Source: Bacteroidota bacterium
GTDB lineage: Bacteria; Bacteroidota; Bacteroidia; Palsa-948
NCBI GenBank assembly: GCA_016213405.1
Contig: JACRAM010000071.1
Location: 1 to 64,000 of the forward strand
DNA length: 64,000 nt
Reading direction: 5' to 3'
Shown one piece after another: positions 43,603-52,866 of the stretch. The translations under genes were made by a program, and so were the position numbers. Position 1 is the stretch's first letter. The number at the start of each line of letters is the position of its first letter. A model generated the notes under the pieces. That model was not told the origin of the DNA. It worked only from the letters and a program-made list of their open reading frames with translations, and ran no database searches.

Positions 43603-44571
43603 CTACAGCCATTTTTTCTCCATAATATCCCTTGTGTGATACGAAATAATAATATCCGCTCCAGCGCGCGCGAAAGCGTGCATATTTTCCATCACAATTT
43701 TCTGTTCGTCAATCCATCCGTTTTTAGCAGCTGCTTTCACCATGGAATATTCTCCGGAAACATTATAGCAAGCAACGGGCAATAATGTATTTGCACGCAA
43801 ATTTGAAATCACATCCATGTAAGCCATCGCGGGTTTTACCATTAATATGTCTGCGCCTTCCTGTTCATCGAGCAATGCTTCTTTCAAAGCTTCGCGCCCG
43901 TTACGAAAATCCATCTGGTAAGTCTTTCTATCGCCCTTTTGCGGAGCCGAATCTGCCGCTTCGCGGAACGGACCATAATAAGAGGAAGAAAATTTTATCG
44001 CGTAAGACATGATAGCGGTGTTCTCTGATTTTTTTTCATCCAGTAAATTTCTGATCGCTCCTACTCTGCCGTCCATCATATCCGAAGGCGCAACCATATC
44101 TGCACCTGCCTGCGCATGAGCCAGCGCCATTTTCGCCAAAACTTCCACCGAAGAATCATTATGCACATAATCATTGTGCAGAATTCCGCAATGCCCGTGT
44201 GTGGTGTAAGCACACACGCAAACATCCGTAATCACGTACAAATCATCTCCGAATTTTTTCTTCAGTTCTTTCACGGCTTTCACTACAACAGAATTATTGC
44301 TGAACGATGAGCTCGCGTCTTTTGTTTTTTCCTCTCCAACACCGAACAGTAAAATTTTATTTACTCCAAGTTTTAATCCTTTCTCTGCATCTTTTAATAA
44401 TTCATCAACAGAAAAATGATTTATGCCCGGCATCGCATTAATCTTGTGGACGATTTTTTTTCCGGGAACAATAAAATACGGATAGATGAACATGTCCTTG
44501 CACAATCTCGTTTCTGCAATCATCTCGCGGATGATTGGGTTTTTACGGAGTCTTCTGGGGCGTTGTATCAT
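43603..44571 (-). CDS. hemB: delta-aminolevulinic acid dehydratase (porphobilinogen synthase)
   Basis: Condenses two ALA to porphobilinogen. 322 residues. The zinc-type Cys triad is visible in DVCVCAYTTHGHCG; active-site lysines lie in YAIKFSSSYYGPFR and ADILMVKPAMAYMD. It follows hemCD (11-bp gap) and hemA on the same strand, giving the order hemA-hemCD-hemB for a heme operon. Full length. Confidence 0.97.
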   Translation of the reverse strand: MIQRPRRLRKNPIIREMIAETRLCKDMFIYPYFIVPGKKIVHKINAMPGINHFSVDELLKDAEKGLKLGVNKILLFGVGEEKTKDASSSFSNNSVVVKAVKELKKKFGDDLYVITDVCVCAYTTHGHCGILHNDYVHNDSSVEVLAKMALAHAQAGADMVAPSDMMDGRVGAIRNLLDEKKSENTAIMSYAIKFSSSYYGPFREAADSAPQKGDRKTYQMDFRNGREALKEALLDEQEGADILMVKPAMAYMDVISNLRANTLLPVACYNVSGEYSMVKAAAKNGWIDEQKIVMENMHAFARAGADIIISYHTRDIMEKKWL

Positions 44572-44582
44572 AGTATAAAATT

Positions 44583-46217
44583 TTATAATGACATCACTGC
44601 TTGCACTAATCCCAAATCATCAAAGGAAGCAGGTTGTTTATTTGTTTTTACTCCTTTCTTTTTCAAAGCATTTGCCGTAGCGTCTCCCATTGCAATTACT
44701 TTTTGCTCTGAGCTGATTTTATTTTTTTCGAAGAATGCCTCCACATTGCTAGGACTGGTAAAAATTAATAGTTGGCAGCCAGCAGGCGGCAAACGAGAAT
44801 CGTTGTGTTTAATAGTTTCGTAAACAACAACATCTTTTACATTTTCTTTCTTCGGCAATTGAAGCTGAATTGTTTTCATGCTCGCTTTTGCTTGAGGAAA
44901 CAAAACAGTTTTACTTCCGACAAGTGCAGAGAATTTTTTTCCTGTCATTTTCGTGTTGTCCGAATCTCCTATGAAATCAGCCCGCTTGCCAAACTTTCGG
45001 ATTTCATCTGCCGTAGATTTTCCTACAGCTCCAAACTTTGTTCCTTCCACATCCGGTTTCTGTTCAAAGAAATGTTTCACAGCATTTTTGCTGGAGAAAA
45101 ATATCCAATCTGTTTTCACAAATTTTCTCATCGCGATTTGTTTTATCTCGATTAGCGATTGCGCGAAAACTTGATATCCGTTTGCTTCCAGACAATTTTT
45201 GAAGAAATCATTCTTTCGAAAATCCCTGCTGATGAAAACAGAACAGGGTTTTATGTTTTTTATTTTCTCGACTACTTTTTCTGCCAATCCTTCTGACTTC
45301 TTCGATTGCACATAGATATATTTCGGAAACTTATCCCATGAATCTGCTTTAGCTGCACGTACTTTATAAATCGTTTCACCGTCTTCATTTTCATCTTTCT
45401 CGCAATGAACTCCCAGCGGAAGTTGACAACCGCCATCAAACAAGTTTAGAACTTTTCTTTCCACCGAAATAGTTTCTGAAACATAAGGATGATTTAATTT
45501 CTGAAGTCTTGCAAATAATTCTTTATCACTTTCACGAATCTGCAAAGCAAGAACACCTTGTGCAGGAGCAGGAATAAATTCTTTCACATCTAATTTTTCG
45601 CAATGAAATTCATTTAAATCAATTTCCAATCTTGAAATTCCGGCATTCGCAATCAGAATCGCATCGTATTTTTTATCTCTTAGTTTTTGAATTCGCGTGG
45701 GAACATTTCCCCGTAAGTCTTCCAGCTTCACATCGTTTCTCCACGCAAGCATCTGAGATTTTCTTCTTGCCGATGAAGTTCCGACAATGGCGTTTTTTTT
45801 TAGAGAAAATTTTTCCTTTTCATCTACAGAATTTTTATTTATCAGCAACAATTCGCTTGGATCTTCTCGTTCAGAAACTGCAGCAATGATTAATCCAGGA
45901 ACTAAATCGGTTGGCAAATCTTTATGCGAATGCACTGCTAAGTCAATTTCTTTTTTTAGTAAAGCGCCTTCAATTTCTTTGGTAAAAAAACCTTTGCCTT
46001 CCATTTTATCCCAGCTCAGATTTTGTTCTATGTCTCCTTTTGTTTTTATGATTTTTATTTCTGCGTCAATTTTTATTCTCTTCAATTCACTCAAAACAAA
46101 ATTCGCCTGCCAGAGAGCAAGTTCGCTGCCGCGAGAGCCGATTATTATGGAGCCCCTCTCCAACTCTCCCCCAAGGGGAGAGAGATTCTTTTTCTTTTTG
46201 CTTCTTGATTTAGGCAC
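44583..46217 (-). CDS. hemC: fused hydroxymethylbilane synthase / uroporphyrinogen-III synthase
   Basis: 544 residues. Residues about 34-310 are HemC: GSRGSELALWQANF, SHKDLPTDLVPGL, and the dipyrromethane-cofactor Cys in LFDGGCQLPLG. From about 320 (SVFISRDFRKNDFF; DWIFFSSKNAVKHFF; KDVVVYETI) it is HemD. This fusion makes hydroxymethylbilane and cyclises it. The first 33 residues (MPKSRSKKKKNLSPLGGELE) are not family sequence: residues 12-22 come from the G/C-rich palindromic element. Normal HemC would start near IIIGSRGSEL, where no ATG exists, so the repeat now supplies or lies behind the start codon. Confidence 0.93.
   Translation of the reverse strand: MPKSRSKKKKNLSPLGGELERGSIIIGSRGSELALWQANFVLSELKRIKIDAEIKIIKTKGDIEQNLSWDKMEGKGFFTKEIEGALLKKEIDLAVHSHKDLPTDLVPGLIIAAVSEREDPSELLLINKNSVDEKEKFSLKKNAIVGTSSARRKSQMLAWRNDVKLEDLRGNVPTRIQKLRDKKYDAILIANAGISRLEIDLNEFHCEKLDVKEFIPAPAQGVLALQIRESDKELFARLQKLNHPYVSETISVERKVLNLFDGGCQLPLGVHCEKDENEDGETIYKVRAAKADSWDKFPKYIYVQSKKSEGLAEKVVEKIKNIKPCSVFISRDFRKNDFFKNCLEANGYQVFAQSLIEIKQIAMRKFVKTDWIFFSSKNAVKHFFEQKPDVEGTKFGAVGKSTADEIRKFGKRADFIGDSDNTKMTGKKFSALVGSKTVLFPQAKASMKTIQLQLPKKENVKDVVVYETIKHNDSRLPPAGCQLLIFTSPSNVEAFFEKNKISSEQKVIAMGDATANALKKKGVKTNKQPASFDDLGLVQAVMSL
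46145..46184. repeat. G/C-rich palindromic element in the hemCD N-terminus
   Basis: AGCCCCTCTCCAACTCTC / CCCAAGGGGAGAGAG is read in frame as LSPLGGELERGS, directly before the conserved IIIGSRGSEL block. Confidence 0.8.
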
Positions 46218-46228
46218 GTGGAATTTGA

Positions 46229-46265
46229 ATTATTCACCTTCCCTTGGGGAAGGGTTAGGGATTGG
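46229..46265. repeat. G/C-rich palindromic element between hemA and hemCD
   Basis: CACCTTCCCTTGGGGAAGGG with TTAGGGATTGG, touching the hemA stop. Second copy within 90 bp of the one inside hemCD. Confidence 0.75.
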
Positions 46266-47489
46266 CTACTTCTCCATCATTACTTCCTTTGCCATTTTCA
46301 TTGGCATGCTGATGTATTTTTTTTCGAGGTAGGCAATCACTTTGTCGAACGTTTCTTTTGATTGAGTGTCAAGTTTTTCAATGTCTTTGAAAAATACTTC
46401 ATTCACAGCCGTGTCGTAAATTTCTTTCACTTTCTTCGGCACATCACTCATGGCAATCTCCACCCTTCTTTCTTTTAATTCCTGACGGAAGGATTCAATA
46501 TGGAAAGAAATAATTTTTTCACAAGAAGCCAATTCGTTTTCGCGTTCCTGTAAATTTTTACGGGCAATCTCCTGTAAATTATTTACTGCTATAAGATTCA
46601 CATCATAGTTTTTCAGAATCTCTTCATCCAAATCATTCGGAACTGCCAGATCAATCACCACTTTCTTGCCTTTGTCATCGCCTATAAGAGCTGTGTAGAT
46701 TTCTTTCGTGATGATGTGCTCCCTGGATCCCGTGCAGGTAACAATCACATCAAAACCATTTTTATAATTCTTCAAATCAGAAAGAGGAAAAGATTTTCCG
46801 CTGAGTTCGTTGGCAAGTTTTTCTGCGTTAGAAAGAGTTCTGTTAAATACAACAAAATTTGTGAAGCCATGTTTTTTTAAATACTTCGTCATGGTTGTGT
46901 TTGTCACTCCTGAACCGATAATCAAAAACTGCGCATCCAATTTTACATTCAATTCTTTCAACTTACGATAAGCCAGCGAAACAACAGAAACCGGATTTTT
47001 CGCAATATTTGTTTTTGTATAAACTTCTTTGGCACACTCAATGGTATTTTGAACAACTAAACGGATAACATCTCCGGTCAAACCAAACTTCCGGCATATT
47101 TCATAGGAGTTGCGCACCTGCGTGATAATTTCCCGCTCGCCTACTACCAAAGAATCAAGCGAAGAAGCAACATGGAAAAGATGTCGGAGTGCTTCTTCTC
47201 CTTCAAAAACAGAAGCTGAAGAAACAGATTTTTTGAGATGTTCAATATTTATTTCAGAATAAATGGAAAGAATAAATTTCTTCACGAAATCAGCATCAAT
47301 TTGCAGAGAAGTGCTCAGTAAAAATTCAACGCGATTGCAGGTGGAAAGGAACATCAACTCATCAACCCCCATTTTTGTTTTCAGTTCAGAAAGGCGGTTC
47401 TTCCACTCTTTCTCGTCAATATGAAATTTTCCAATATCAGAAATATCGAAATGCTTGTGCGTGACGGCTATGATTTTGAAACGATTCAT
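46266..47489 (-). CDS. hemA: glutamyl-tRNA reductase
   Basis: NADPH-dependent reduction of glutamyl-tRNA to glutamate-1-semialdehyde; first step of the C5 pathway to heme. 407 residues. Catalytic Cys in FLSTCNRVEF; SLVVGEREIITQVRNSYEIC; the NADPH domain with FLIIGSGVTNTTMTKYL; and C-terminal dimerisation helices. First gene of the hemA-hemCD-hemB run. hemL (glutamate-1-semialdehyde aminotransferase) is not in this window. Confidence 0.96.
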   Translation of the reverse strand: MNRFKIIAVTHKHFDISDIGKFHIDEKEWKNRLSELKTKMGVDELMFLSTCNRVEFLLSTSLQIDADFVKKFILSIYSEINIEHLKKSVSSASVFEGEEALRHLFHVASSLDSLVVGEREIITQVRNSYEICRKFGLTGDVIRLVVQNTIECAKEVYTKTNIAKNPVSVVSLAYRKLKELNVKLDAQFLIIGSGVTNTTMTKYLKKHGFTNFVVFNRTLSNAEKLANELSGKSFPLSDLKNYKNGFDVIVTCTGSREHIITKEIYTALIGDDKGKKVVIDLAVPNDLDEEILKNYDVNLIAVNNLQEIARKNLQERENELASCEKIISFHIESFRQELKERRVEIAMSDVPKKVKEIYDTAVNEVFFKDIEKLDTQSKETFDKVIAYLEKKYISMPMKMAKEVMMEK

Positions 47490-47570
47490 ATTTGTTATAC
47501 AAATCTCTAAAAAGAGTCAAGTTAAACTGTCATGGAATTGTCAAAAGGGATATGATATAGGTCAGGAATA

Positions 47571-48353
47571 TCAGAATCTGACCGAAATGTTTTTCTTCTT
47601 AAGAAATTTTTTCAATACGTCAATTTCAATTTCCTTAAAGTGAAAAATGCTCGCTGCAAGGGCGGCATCTGCTTTTCCTTTGGTGAAAACTTCTGCAAAA
47701 TGTTCCATGGTTCCTGCACCGCCTGAAGCAATCACAGGAATATTTACTGATTCAGAAATTATTTTTGTGAGTTCAATAGCAAATCCGTTTTTTGTTCCAT
47801 CGTGATTCATCGAAGTGAGAAGAATTTCTCCCGCTCCTCTTTGCTCGGCTTCTTTTGCCCAGAAGAATGCTTTAATGTCGGTTGGAACTTTGCCTCCGTT
47901 CAGGAAAACTTTCCAGTTTTTTCCTCCCCCTGCCTCCTCCAAAGGTGGATAAACTGCCTTAGCGTCAATTGCAACCACCACGCACTGGCTTCCAAACCTT
48001 TTTGCCAGATCAGAAATCAGGTTTGGATTTTTTACTGCGGAAGTATTGATGGAAATTTTATCCGCACCGGAATTGAGCAAAACAGAAACATCTTCAACAG
48101 ATGAAATTCCTCCGCCAACCGTGAAAGGAATATTTACATGCAATGCAATTTTTTTTACCAGTGCTGAGAGTGTTTTTCTTTTTTCATTCGTTGCGGTGAT
48201 ATCCAGAAAAACTAATTCATCCGCTCCGTTCTTTGCATAATATTCTCCCAACTCAACCGCATCGCCAGCATCACGGAGGTTTTCAAAGTTCACGCCTTTT
48301 ACGGTGCGACCATCTTTAATATCGAGGCATGGGATGATGCGTTTGGCAAGCAC
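47571..48353 (-). CDS. hisF: imidazole glycerol phosphate synthase cyclase subunit
   Basis: With HisH, turns PRFAR into imidazole glycerol phosphate and AICAR in histidine synthesis. 260 residues. Catalytic Asp11 (IPCLDIKDG) and Asp130 (VVVAIDAK) are present, as are [12 protein letters not shown] and [14 protein letters not shown]. After IDAK the sequence [15 protein letters not shown] carries about 9 extra residues, from a repeat-like segment (47927-47958). Other his genes are not in the window; it is placed between hemA and an acyltransferase gene. Confidence 0.94.
   Translation of the reverse strand: MLAKRIIPCLDIKDGRTVKGVNFENLRDAGDAVELGEYYAKNGADELVFLDITATNEKRKTLSALVKKIALHVNIPFTVGGGISSVEDVSVLLNSGADKISINTSAVKNPNLISDLAKRFGSQCVVVAIDAKAVYPPLEEAGGGKNWKVFLNGGKVPTDIKAFFWAKEAEQRGAGEILLTSMNHDGTKNGFAIELTKIISESVNIPVIASGGAGTMEHFAEVFTKGKADAALAASIFHFKEIEIDVLKKFLKKKNISVRF
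47927..47958. repeat. repeat-like insertion inside hisF
   Basis: CCTCCCCCTGCCTCCTCC / AAAGGTGG is read as PPLEEAGGG, where family members have only a short turn. The inverted pairing is weaker than in the other copies, so membership in the same family is tentative. Confidence 0.5.
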
Positions 48354-48362
48354 GAAAAAAAA

Positions 48363-49673
48363 TTAAAGTTTAAAGTATAATGCTAATTCGCTTACTAATT
48401 CATTTCTCATTCTGATAATTTCTTCGCGTTTTTTATTTTCAAGAGAAAAAAATCTCCATTGCCCGAAAGTTTTTTTCAGAAAAGTATAATACTTCAGCGA
48501 AAACAATCCGCTGAGCGGAAGTAGAATTATGTATGCTCCAAGTATCCACCAATTCCTGAAAATCAACGCAACAGAAAGAATTTGTATAAGATAAAAAATC
48601 AAATACAACATGGCGCTTACGTACATATTTACCGATGCATGAAATTCAACCTGCTTTACAATGCGATTGGCGGTAGCATATCCTATTTTATACGGAAGAT
48701 AATTATTAATAAGACCGAACAAATGAAAGGGGAAGCAGAGCAACAGCCAGAAGCCAGAGGCCAGAAGCCGGAAACCAGAAACTTTTTCCTTTTTCACAAC
48801 CCAATCGCGCACATGGATGTTTTCAATCTGTGCTAGATAATTTCTTACTTTCTTTCTGAAAGAATTTACTGTTTCATGGTTTTGCCTGCTCAAATTATTT
48901 ACAGCTTGAACTATTTTTTGTGTAGTGATGAATTTTTCTTTTTTAACCCCTGTAATTTGATTCCCATATATCTCTTCCATATCTGAAACAAGCTGGTCAT
49001 TTTGCACATCATCAATATGCACAACCAGTTTTGATAATTCTTTCTGAAGATGTTTTGTAAATTCATTAATCGCAATCGCTTTATCTTTTACATAAACTTC
49101 CTGGAAATCTTTCATGACAATCGGTTTTCCATAGTTAAATACTAAATCGCTCCGGAATTTTTTCGGGTTTGTGTAATTCATTCCAAGAGGAATAACTTTT
49201 AGTCCCAGTTTCCAATCTGCAGATTCCTCAGAAGCAAAAGCAATACGGGCAGTACCTTTTTTAAGTTTTCGCAACCGCCTTTCCTGTATGCAAATCCCTT
49301 CTGAAAACATGAGGATTGTTTTTTTCTGTTTTAACTTTTCAGTACTTATGCGAAATGTCTCTTCATTTTTGTGAAGGTTTTCTGCACCTTCCAACAGCCG
49401 ATAGATGGGAACCATCCCAAGTTGCCTGACAAAAATCCAATACAGGATTTTATTTTGAAACACGTCTCCGCGCGCCAGAAAATGAATCCGTTGTTTTGAA
49501 AATACCGCGATGGAACAGGGATCGCACAAAGCATTCGGATGATTGGATGCGATGATAAGCGGTTCATTCAGCGGAACATTCGTTCTTCCCAACACAAGTG
49601 GATTGCGATAAAAAATCCGTGTGGAAATACCCACAACTATTTTCAGAAAATAATACAGCATAATTGATGGCAA
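48363..49673 (-). CDS. PlsC-domain lysophospholipid acyltransferase-like protein
   Basis: 436 residues. Acyltransferase motif NHPNALCDP at residues 44-52, with His45 and Asp51 in an HX5D spacing typical of the DHAPAT/GPT2-like branch; MFSEGICIQERR is the next block (motif III region). The middle region is basic. Then come several membrane segments, one of which (KVSGFRLLASGFWLLLCFPF) is coded by GCCAGAAGCC-type repeat. It probably acylates a glycerol phosphate at the membrane. It lies 9 bp upstream of hisF. Confidence 0.88.
   Translation of the reverse strand: MPSIMLYYFLKIVVGISTRIFYRNPLVLGRTNVPLNEPLIIASNHPNALCDPCSIAVFSKQRIHFLARGDVFQNKILYWIFVRQLGMVPIYRLLEGAENLHKNEETFRISTEKLKQKKTILMFSEGICIQERRLRKLKKGTARIAFASEESADWKLGLKVIPLGMNYTNPKKFRSDLVFNYGKPIVMKDFQEVYVKDKAIAINEFTKHLQKELSKLVVHIDDVQNDQLVSDMEEIYGNQITGVKKEKFITTQKIVQAVNNLSRQNHETVNSFRKKVRNYLAQIENIHVRDWVVKKEKVSGFRLLASGFWLLLCFPFHLFGLINNYLPYKIGYATANRIVKQVEFHASVNMYVSAMLYLIFYLIQILSVALIFRNWWILGAYIILLPLSGLFSLKYYTFLKKTFGQWRFFSLENKKREEIIRMRNELVSELALYFKL
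48746..48778. repeat. GCCAGAAGCC-type repeat inside the acyltransferase gene
   Basis: GCCAGAAGCCAGAGGCCAGA and GCCGGAAACCAGA are read on the minus strand as FRLLASGFWLL, extending a hydrophobic segment. Same repeat as in the TPM protein signal peptide. Confidence 0.75.
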
Positions 49674-49692
49674 AGATAGTCACACAAAGGAA

Positions 49693-50715
49693 TCAGCTAT
49701 GTGTGCGTTGTTTGGCGCGCTTGCGGCTGGAAAAAATACTTGCGGGAACGTTTCTCGCGGTCTCGCGCTGAATTTTTTTCTGCTCGTCAATCGGAAGATG
49801 AATTATTTTCCGGCATTCATCCGAACAGCATGCTTCAAATTTTTCACGACAGGATTCGCATTGAATAAAAAGAAGATGGCATCCATCGTTCGCACAATTA
49901 TAATGCGTGTCGCAAAGTTTACTGCATTGATAACATTTTGAAATAATATCTTCAGTTATTCTTTCGCCCATACGCTCGTCAAACACAAAATTTTTTCCTT
50001 TGAATTTAGATTCAAGTCCGTTTAGTTTTACTTGTCGGGCATATTCTATGATGCCGCCATAGAGTTGGTTTACGTCTTTGAAACCATAATGCTTCAGATA
50101 AGCGCTTGCTTTCTCACAGCGGATTCCACCCGTGCAATACAATAATATTTTTTCGTTTTCTTTTCCCTGAAGAATTTCTTTTACCATTGGAAGTTCCTGG
50201 CGGAAGCTGTGCGCATCAGGACAAATGGCATTTTGAAAATGCCCGACTTCGCTTTCGTAAAAATTACGCATGTCAACAACGACAGCGTTGTTCATTTGTT
50301 TATTCCATTCTTCAGCGGAAAGATGCGTGCCAACATTGGTCACATCAAATGAGTCATCTTTCAGACCATCTGCTACAATTTTTTTTCTGACTTTAATTGT
50401 AAGTTTATAAAAGGATTTGCCGTTATCTTCAATAGCAACCTTAAAAGGAACATCTGAAAATCTTTTATCGGAATATAATTGCTTTTGAAACTTTTGGAAA
50501 TTCTCCTCCGGAATGCTCATCTGTGCATTGATGCCTTCGCGCGCGATGTAAATCCTTCCGAAGGCATTTAACACTTTCCATTTCTTCAAAAGTTCTCCAC
50601 GAAGATTTTCAACATCTTCAATAATCACGTATCGGTAAAATGAAAATGTAAACCGTTTGGAGGATTCTTCATGAAGCTGTTTCAATAATTCTTTGCGGGA
50701 AGGAAATCTTTGCAC
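49693..50715 (-). CDS. trhO: tRNA uridine(34) hydroxylase-type rhodanese (TrhO)
   Basis: 340 residues. N-terminal acylphosphatase-like domain ([32 protein letters not shown]), then a rhodanese domain with active Cys194 in [17 protein letters not shown]. The C-terminal Cys-rich part ([33 protein letters not shown]) is typical of the UPF0176 family and may bind zinc. Catalyses oxygen-dependent hydroxylation of U34 in certain tRNAs, by analogy with YceA/TrhO. Divergent from the SDR gene. Confidence 0.93.
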   Translation of the reverse strand: MQRFPSRKELLKQLHEESSKRFTFSFYRYVIIEDVENLRGELLKKWKVLNAFGRIYIAREGINAQMSIPEENFQKFQKQLYSDKRFSDVPFKVAIEDNGKSFYKLTIKVRKKIVADGLKDDSFDVTNVGTHLSAEEWNKQMNNAVVVDMRNFYESEVGHFQNAICPDAHSFRQELPMVKEILQGKENEKILLYCTGGIRCEKASAYLKHYGFKDVNQLYGGIIEYARQVKLNGLESKFKGKNFVFDERMGERITEDIISKCYQCSKLCDTHYNCANDGCHLLFIQCESCREKFEACCSDECRKIIHLPIDEQKKIQRETARNVPASIFSSRKRAKQRTHS

Positions 50716-50794
50716 GGTTTAGAAGAGTAATATTAATGTAAATATTGCCCCTTCTCAAAGTTAAGATTTTTATACTTTAGCAACGATTCACCAT

Positions 50795-51748
50795 ATGACA
50801 TCTTCTGAAAAAATACTTGTAATCGGCTCCTCCGGTCAGATTGGAACTGAACTTACTGAAAAGTTACAGGAGATTTACGGAACAGGTAATGTGATTGCTT
50901 CAGATATAAAGAAGCCATTCAATTACAAAGGTGTTTTTGAAGAGTTAGATATTCTTGATGAAGCAAGGCTAAAGGAAGTTGTTGCCGACCACTCCATCAC
51001 ACAGGTTTATCTTCTTGCAGCCCTTCTCTCTGCCACTGCAGAAAAAAATCCGCAGTTCGCATGGAAACTGAATATGAACAGTTTATTTAATGTTCTTGAA
51101 CTAGCTAAAGAAAAAAAAATAAAAAAAATTTACTGGCCAAGTTCTATTGCTGTATTTGGACCCTCAACCCCAAAAGAAAACGTTCCTCAGTATTCGATAA
51201 TGGAACCGGCAACTGTTTACGGCATCAGCAAACTGGCAGGAGAAAGATGGTGCGAATATTATTTTAAGAAATACGGAGTTGACGTTAGAAGTTTGCGCTA
51301 TCCCGGTTTGATTAGTTATAAATCTCCTCCCGGTGGCGGAACAACCGATTATGCGGTGGACATTTTTTACCAAGCAACACTTAAGGGAAGGTACGAATGC
51401 TTTCTGTCTGAAAATAGTTACCTGCCTATGATGTATATGCCAGATGCCATTCGGGCTGCCATTGAACTTATGGAAACTGATTCATCAAATGTTGAAGTCC
51501 GCTCTTCTTATAATATTTCCGCAATGAGTTTTTCTCCAAAGGAAATCGCATCAGAAATTAAAAAACATTTTCCTGAATTCTCTATCGGCTATACTCCTGA
51601 TTTCCGCCAGAAGATTGCTGACTCATGGCCTAAAAGTATTGATGATTCGAAGGCAAGAAATGATTGGAAATGGTCTCATAAATATTCACTAAACGAAACC
51701 GTAAAAGATATGCTGGAAAATTTATCAGTTTCAATATCCAAAAAATAA
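50795..51748 (+). CDS. L-threonine 3-dehydrogenase-type SDR (NAD-dependent epimerase family)
   Basis: 317 residues. Rossmann GSSGQIGTELTE near the N-terminus, YGISK with Tyr142 and Lys146 as the catalytic pair, and RYPGLISYKSPPGGGTTDYA, a block characteristic of the UDP-galactose-epimerase-like threonine dehydrogenases. It would oxidise L-threonine to 2-amino-3-ketobutyrate; I see no KBL gene here. Start at MTSSEKILV. Divergent from trhO. Confidence 0.88.
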   Translation: MTSSEKILVIGSSGQIGTELTEKLQEIYGTGNVIASDIKKPFNYKGVFEELDILDEARLKEVVADHSITQVYLLAALLSATAEKNPQFAWKLNMNSLFNVLELAKEKKIKKIYWPSSIAVFGPSTPKENVPQYSIMEPATVYGISKLAGERWCEYYFKKYGVDVRSLRYPGLISYKSPPGGGTTDYAVDIFYQATLKGRYECFLSENSYLPMMYMPDAIRAAIELMETDSSNVEVRSSYNISAMSFSPKEIASEIKKHFPEFSIGYTPDFRQKIADSWPKSIDDSKARNDWKWSHKYSLNETVKDMLENLSVSISKK

Positions 51749-51897
51749 TATTCTTATCTTGAAAATTCGCTTAAAATAAGCGATAAAACAACCTAGCTTA
51801 TCGTCAAAAACCCAACACTCGTCTAAAAGTCATGTTTAACCCTTGTATGAACCCAAATATTGATGTACATTTACCTATAGAACATAAAGAAAATTTT

Positions 51898-52776
51898 ATG
51901 AAGCAATTTCTACTCCTGATTTTCACCTGCCAGGTTGCTCTCGCCCAATCTGTAAATAGCGACACGCTTAACCAGATTGATCCTTCTACAGGATTTAAGC
52001 AGGGTTATTGGATTGTATATAATAGCGTAAAAAAATTGCCCGCCTATCCAGCTGAAGCTAAAGTTGAAGAAGGAAAATTTACTGACAGTAAAAAAATAGG
52101 TATCTGGAAAATGTACTTTCCAAGCGGAATACTTAAAAGTGAAATCACATATACAGATAATCGACCGAAAGGATATGCGAAAATGTATTATGAGAGCGGA
52201 AAACTTCAGGAAGAAGGAAATTGGGAAAACAATAGGTGGGTTGGAGATTACAAGTCATACTATGATAATGGACAAACATTTTATAATTTCAAATATACTA
52301 ACACAGGCAAACGCGAAGGAAAGCAGGAATATTTTTATGATAATGGGCAAGTAATGATGACAGGGGAAATGAAAGACGGCAAAGAAGCTGGTATATGGGA
52401 AGAGCATTATGAAAACGGAGACTTAAGAGCAAAAAAATCATTTAATGATGGCACTTTGGATGCTGAGAATACTGAAGTGTATGCACCAAAACAACCTCTT
52501 CCTCCCAAGAAAGAAGAAGTTTCAAAAGAACCGCCTAAAATTGCTGATGCTAATACTGAAAAACCAAACGCAGCACAAAAACCATTTGATGGTAATGGAT
52601 ACTCAAAACTCTTCTTTACAGGAGGAAGAATTTCTAAAGATGGGGAGTTTAAAAATTATCGCCTGATTGACGGAAAAGATTATGTATACAATACAGATGG
52701 AATTCTAGAACGCATTGCAGTTTATAAGGCAGGAAAATATGTTGGCGATGCGCCCATAGAAGAAAAAGATAAGTAA
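51898..52776 (+). CDS. secreted YwqK/MORN-like repeat protein
   Basis: 292 residues from MKQFLLLIF, with a signal peptide ending near VALAQ. It carries about five beta-hairpin repeats: KIGIWKMYFPSGILKSEITY, PKGYAKMYYESGKLQEEGNW, RWVGDYKSYYDNGQTFYNF, REGKQEYFYDNGQVMMTGEM and EAGIWEEHYENGDLRAK. A Pro/Lys linker and one more repeat-like end follow. Such repeats appear in YwqK-type 'antitoxin' proteins, but no toxin partner is seen; a structural role in the envelope is as likely. Terminator follows. Confidence 0.85.
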   Translation: MKQFLLLIFTCQVALAQSVNSDTLNQIDPSTGFKQGYWIVYNSVKKLPAYPAEAKVEEGKFTDSKKIGIWKMYFPSGILKSEITYTDNRPKGYAKMYYESGKLQEEGNWENNRWVGDYKSYYDNGQTFYNFKYTNTGKREGKQEYFYDNGQVMMTGEMKDGKEAGIWEEHYENGDLRAKKSFNDGTLDAENTEVYAPKQPLPPKKEEVSKEPPKIADANTEKPNAAQKPFDGNGYSKLFFTGGRISKDGEFKNYRLIDGKDYVYNTDGILERIAVYKAGKYVGDAPIEEKDK

Positions 52777-52808
52777 AGGTCAGCCCTAAACCTAACTTTG
52801 ATTCTCAG

Positions 52809-52846
52809 ATTAGTCCCGGCAAGAAATTATCGGGACTAATTTTTTT
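52809..52846 (+). terminator. hairpin terminator before cysS
   Basis: ATTAGTCCCG-loop(12)-CGGGACTAAT followed by TTTTTT: a perfect 10-bp stem with a T-run, ending the YwqK-like gene transcript. Confidence 0.92.
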
Positions 52847-52866
52847 ATCTACTTTCGTCTGCAATT

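Noticed and set aside
51898-52776. Toxin-antitoxin locus based on the YwqK-like repeats
   Set aside because: No toxin gene is nearby, and the protein has a signal peptide, which does not suit a cytoplasmic antitoxin.
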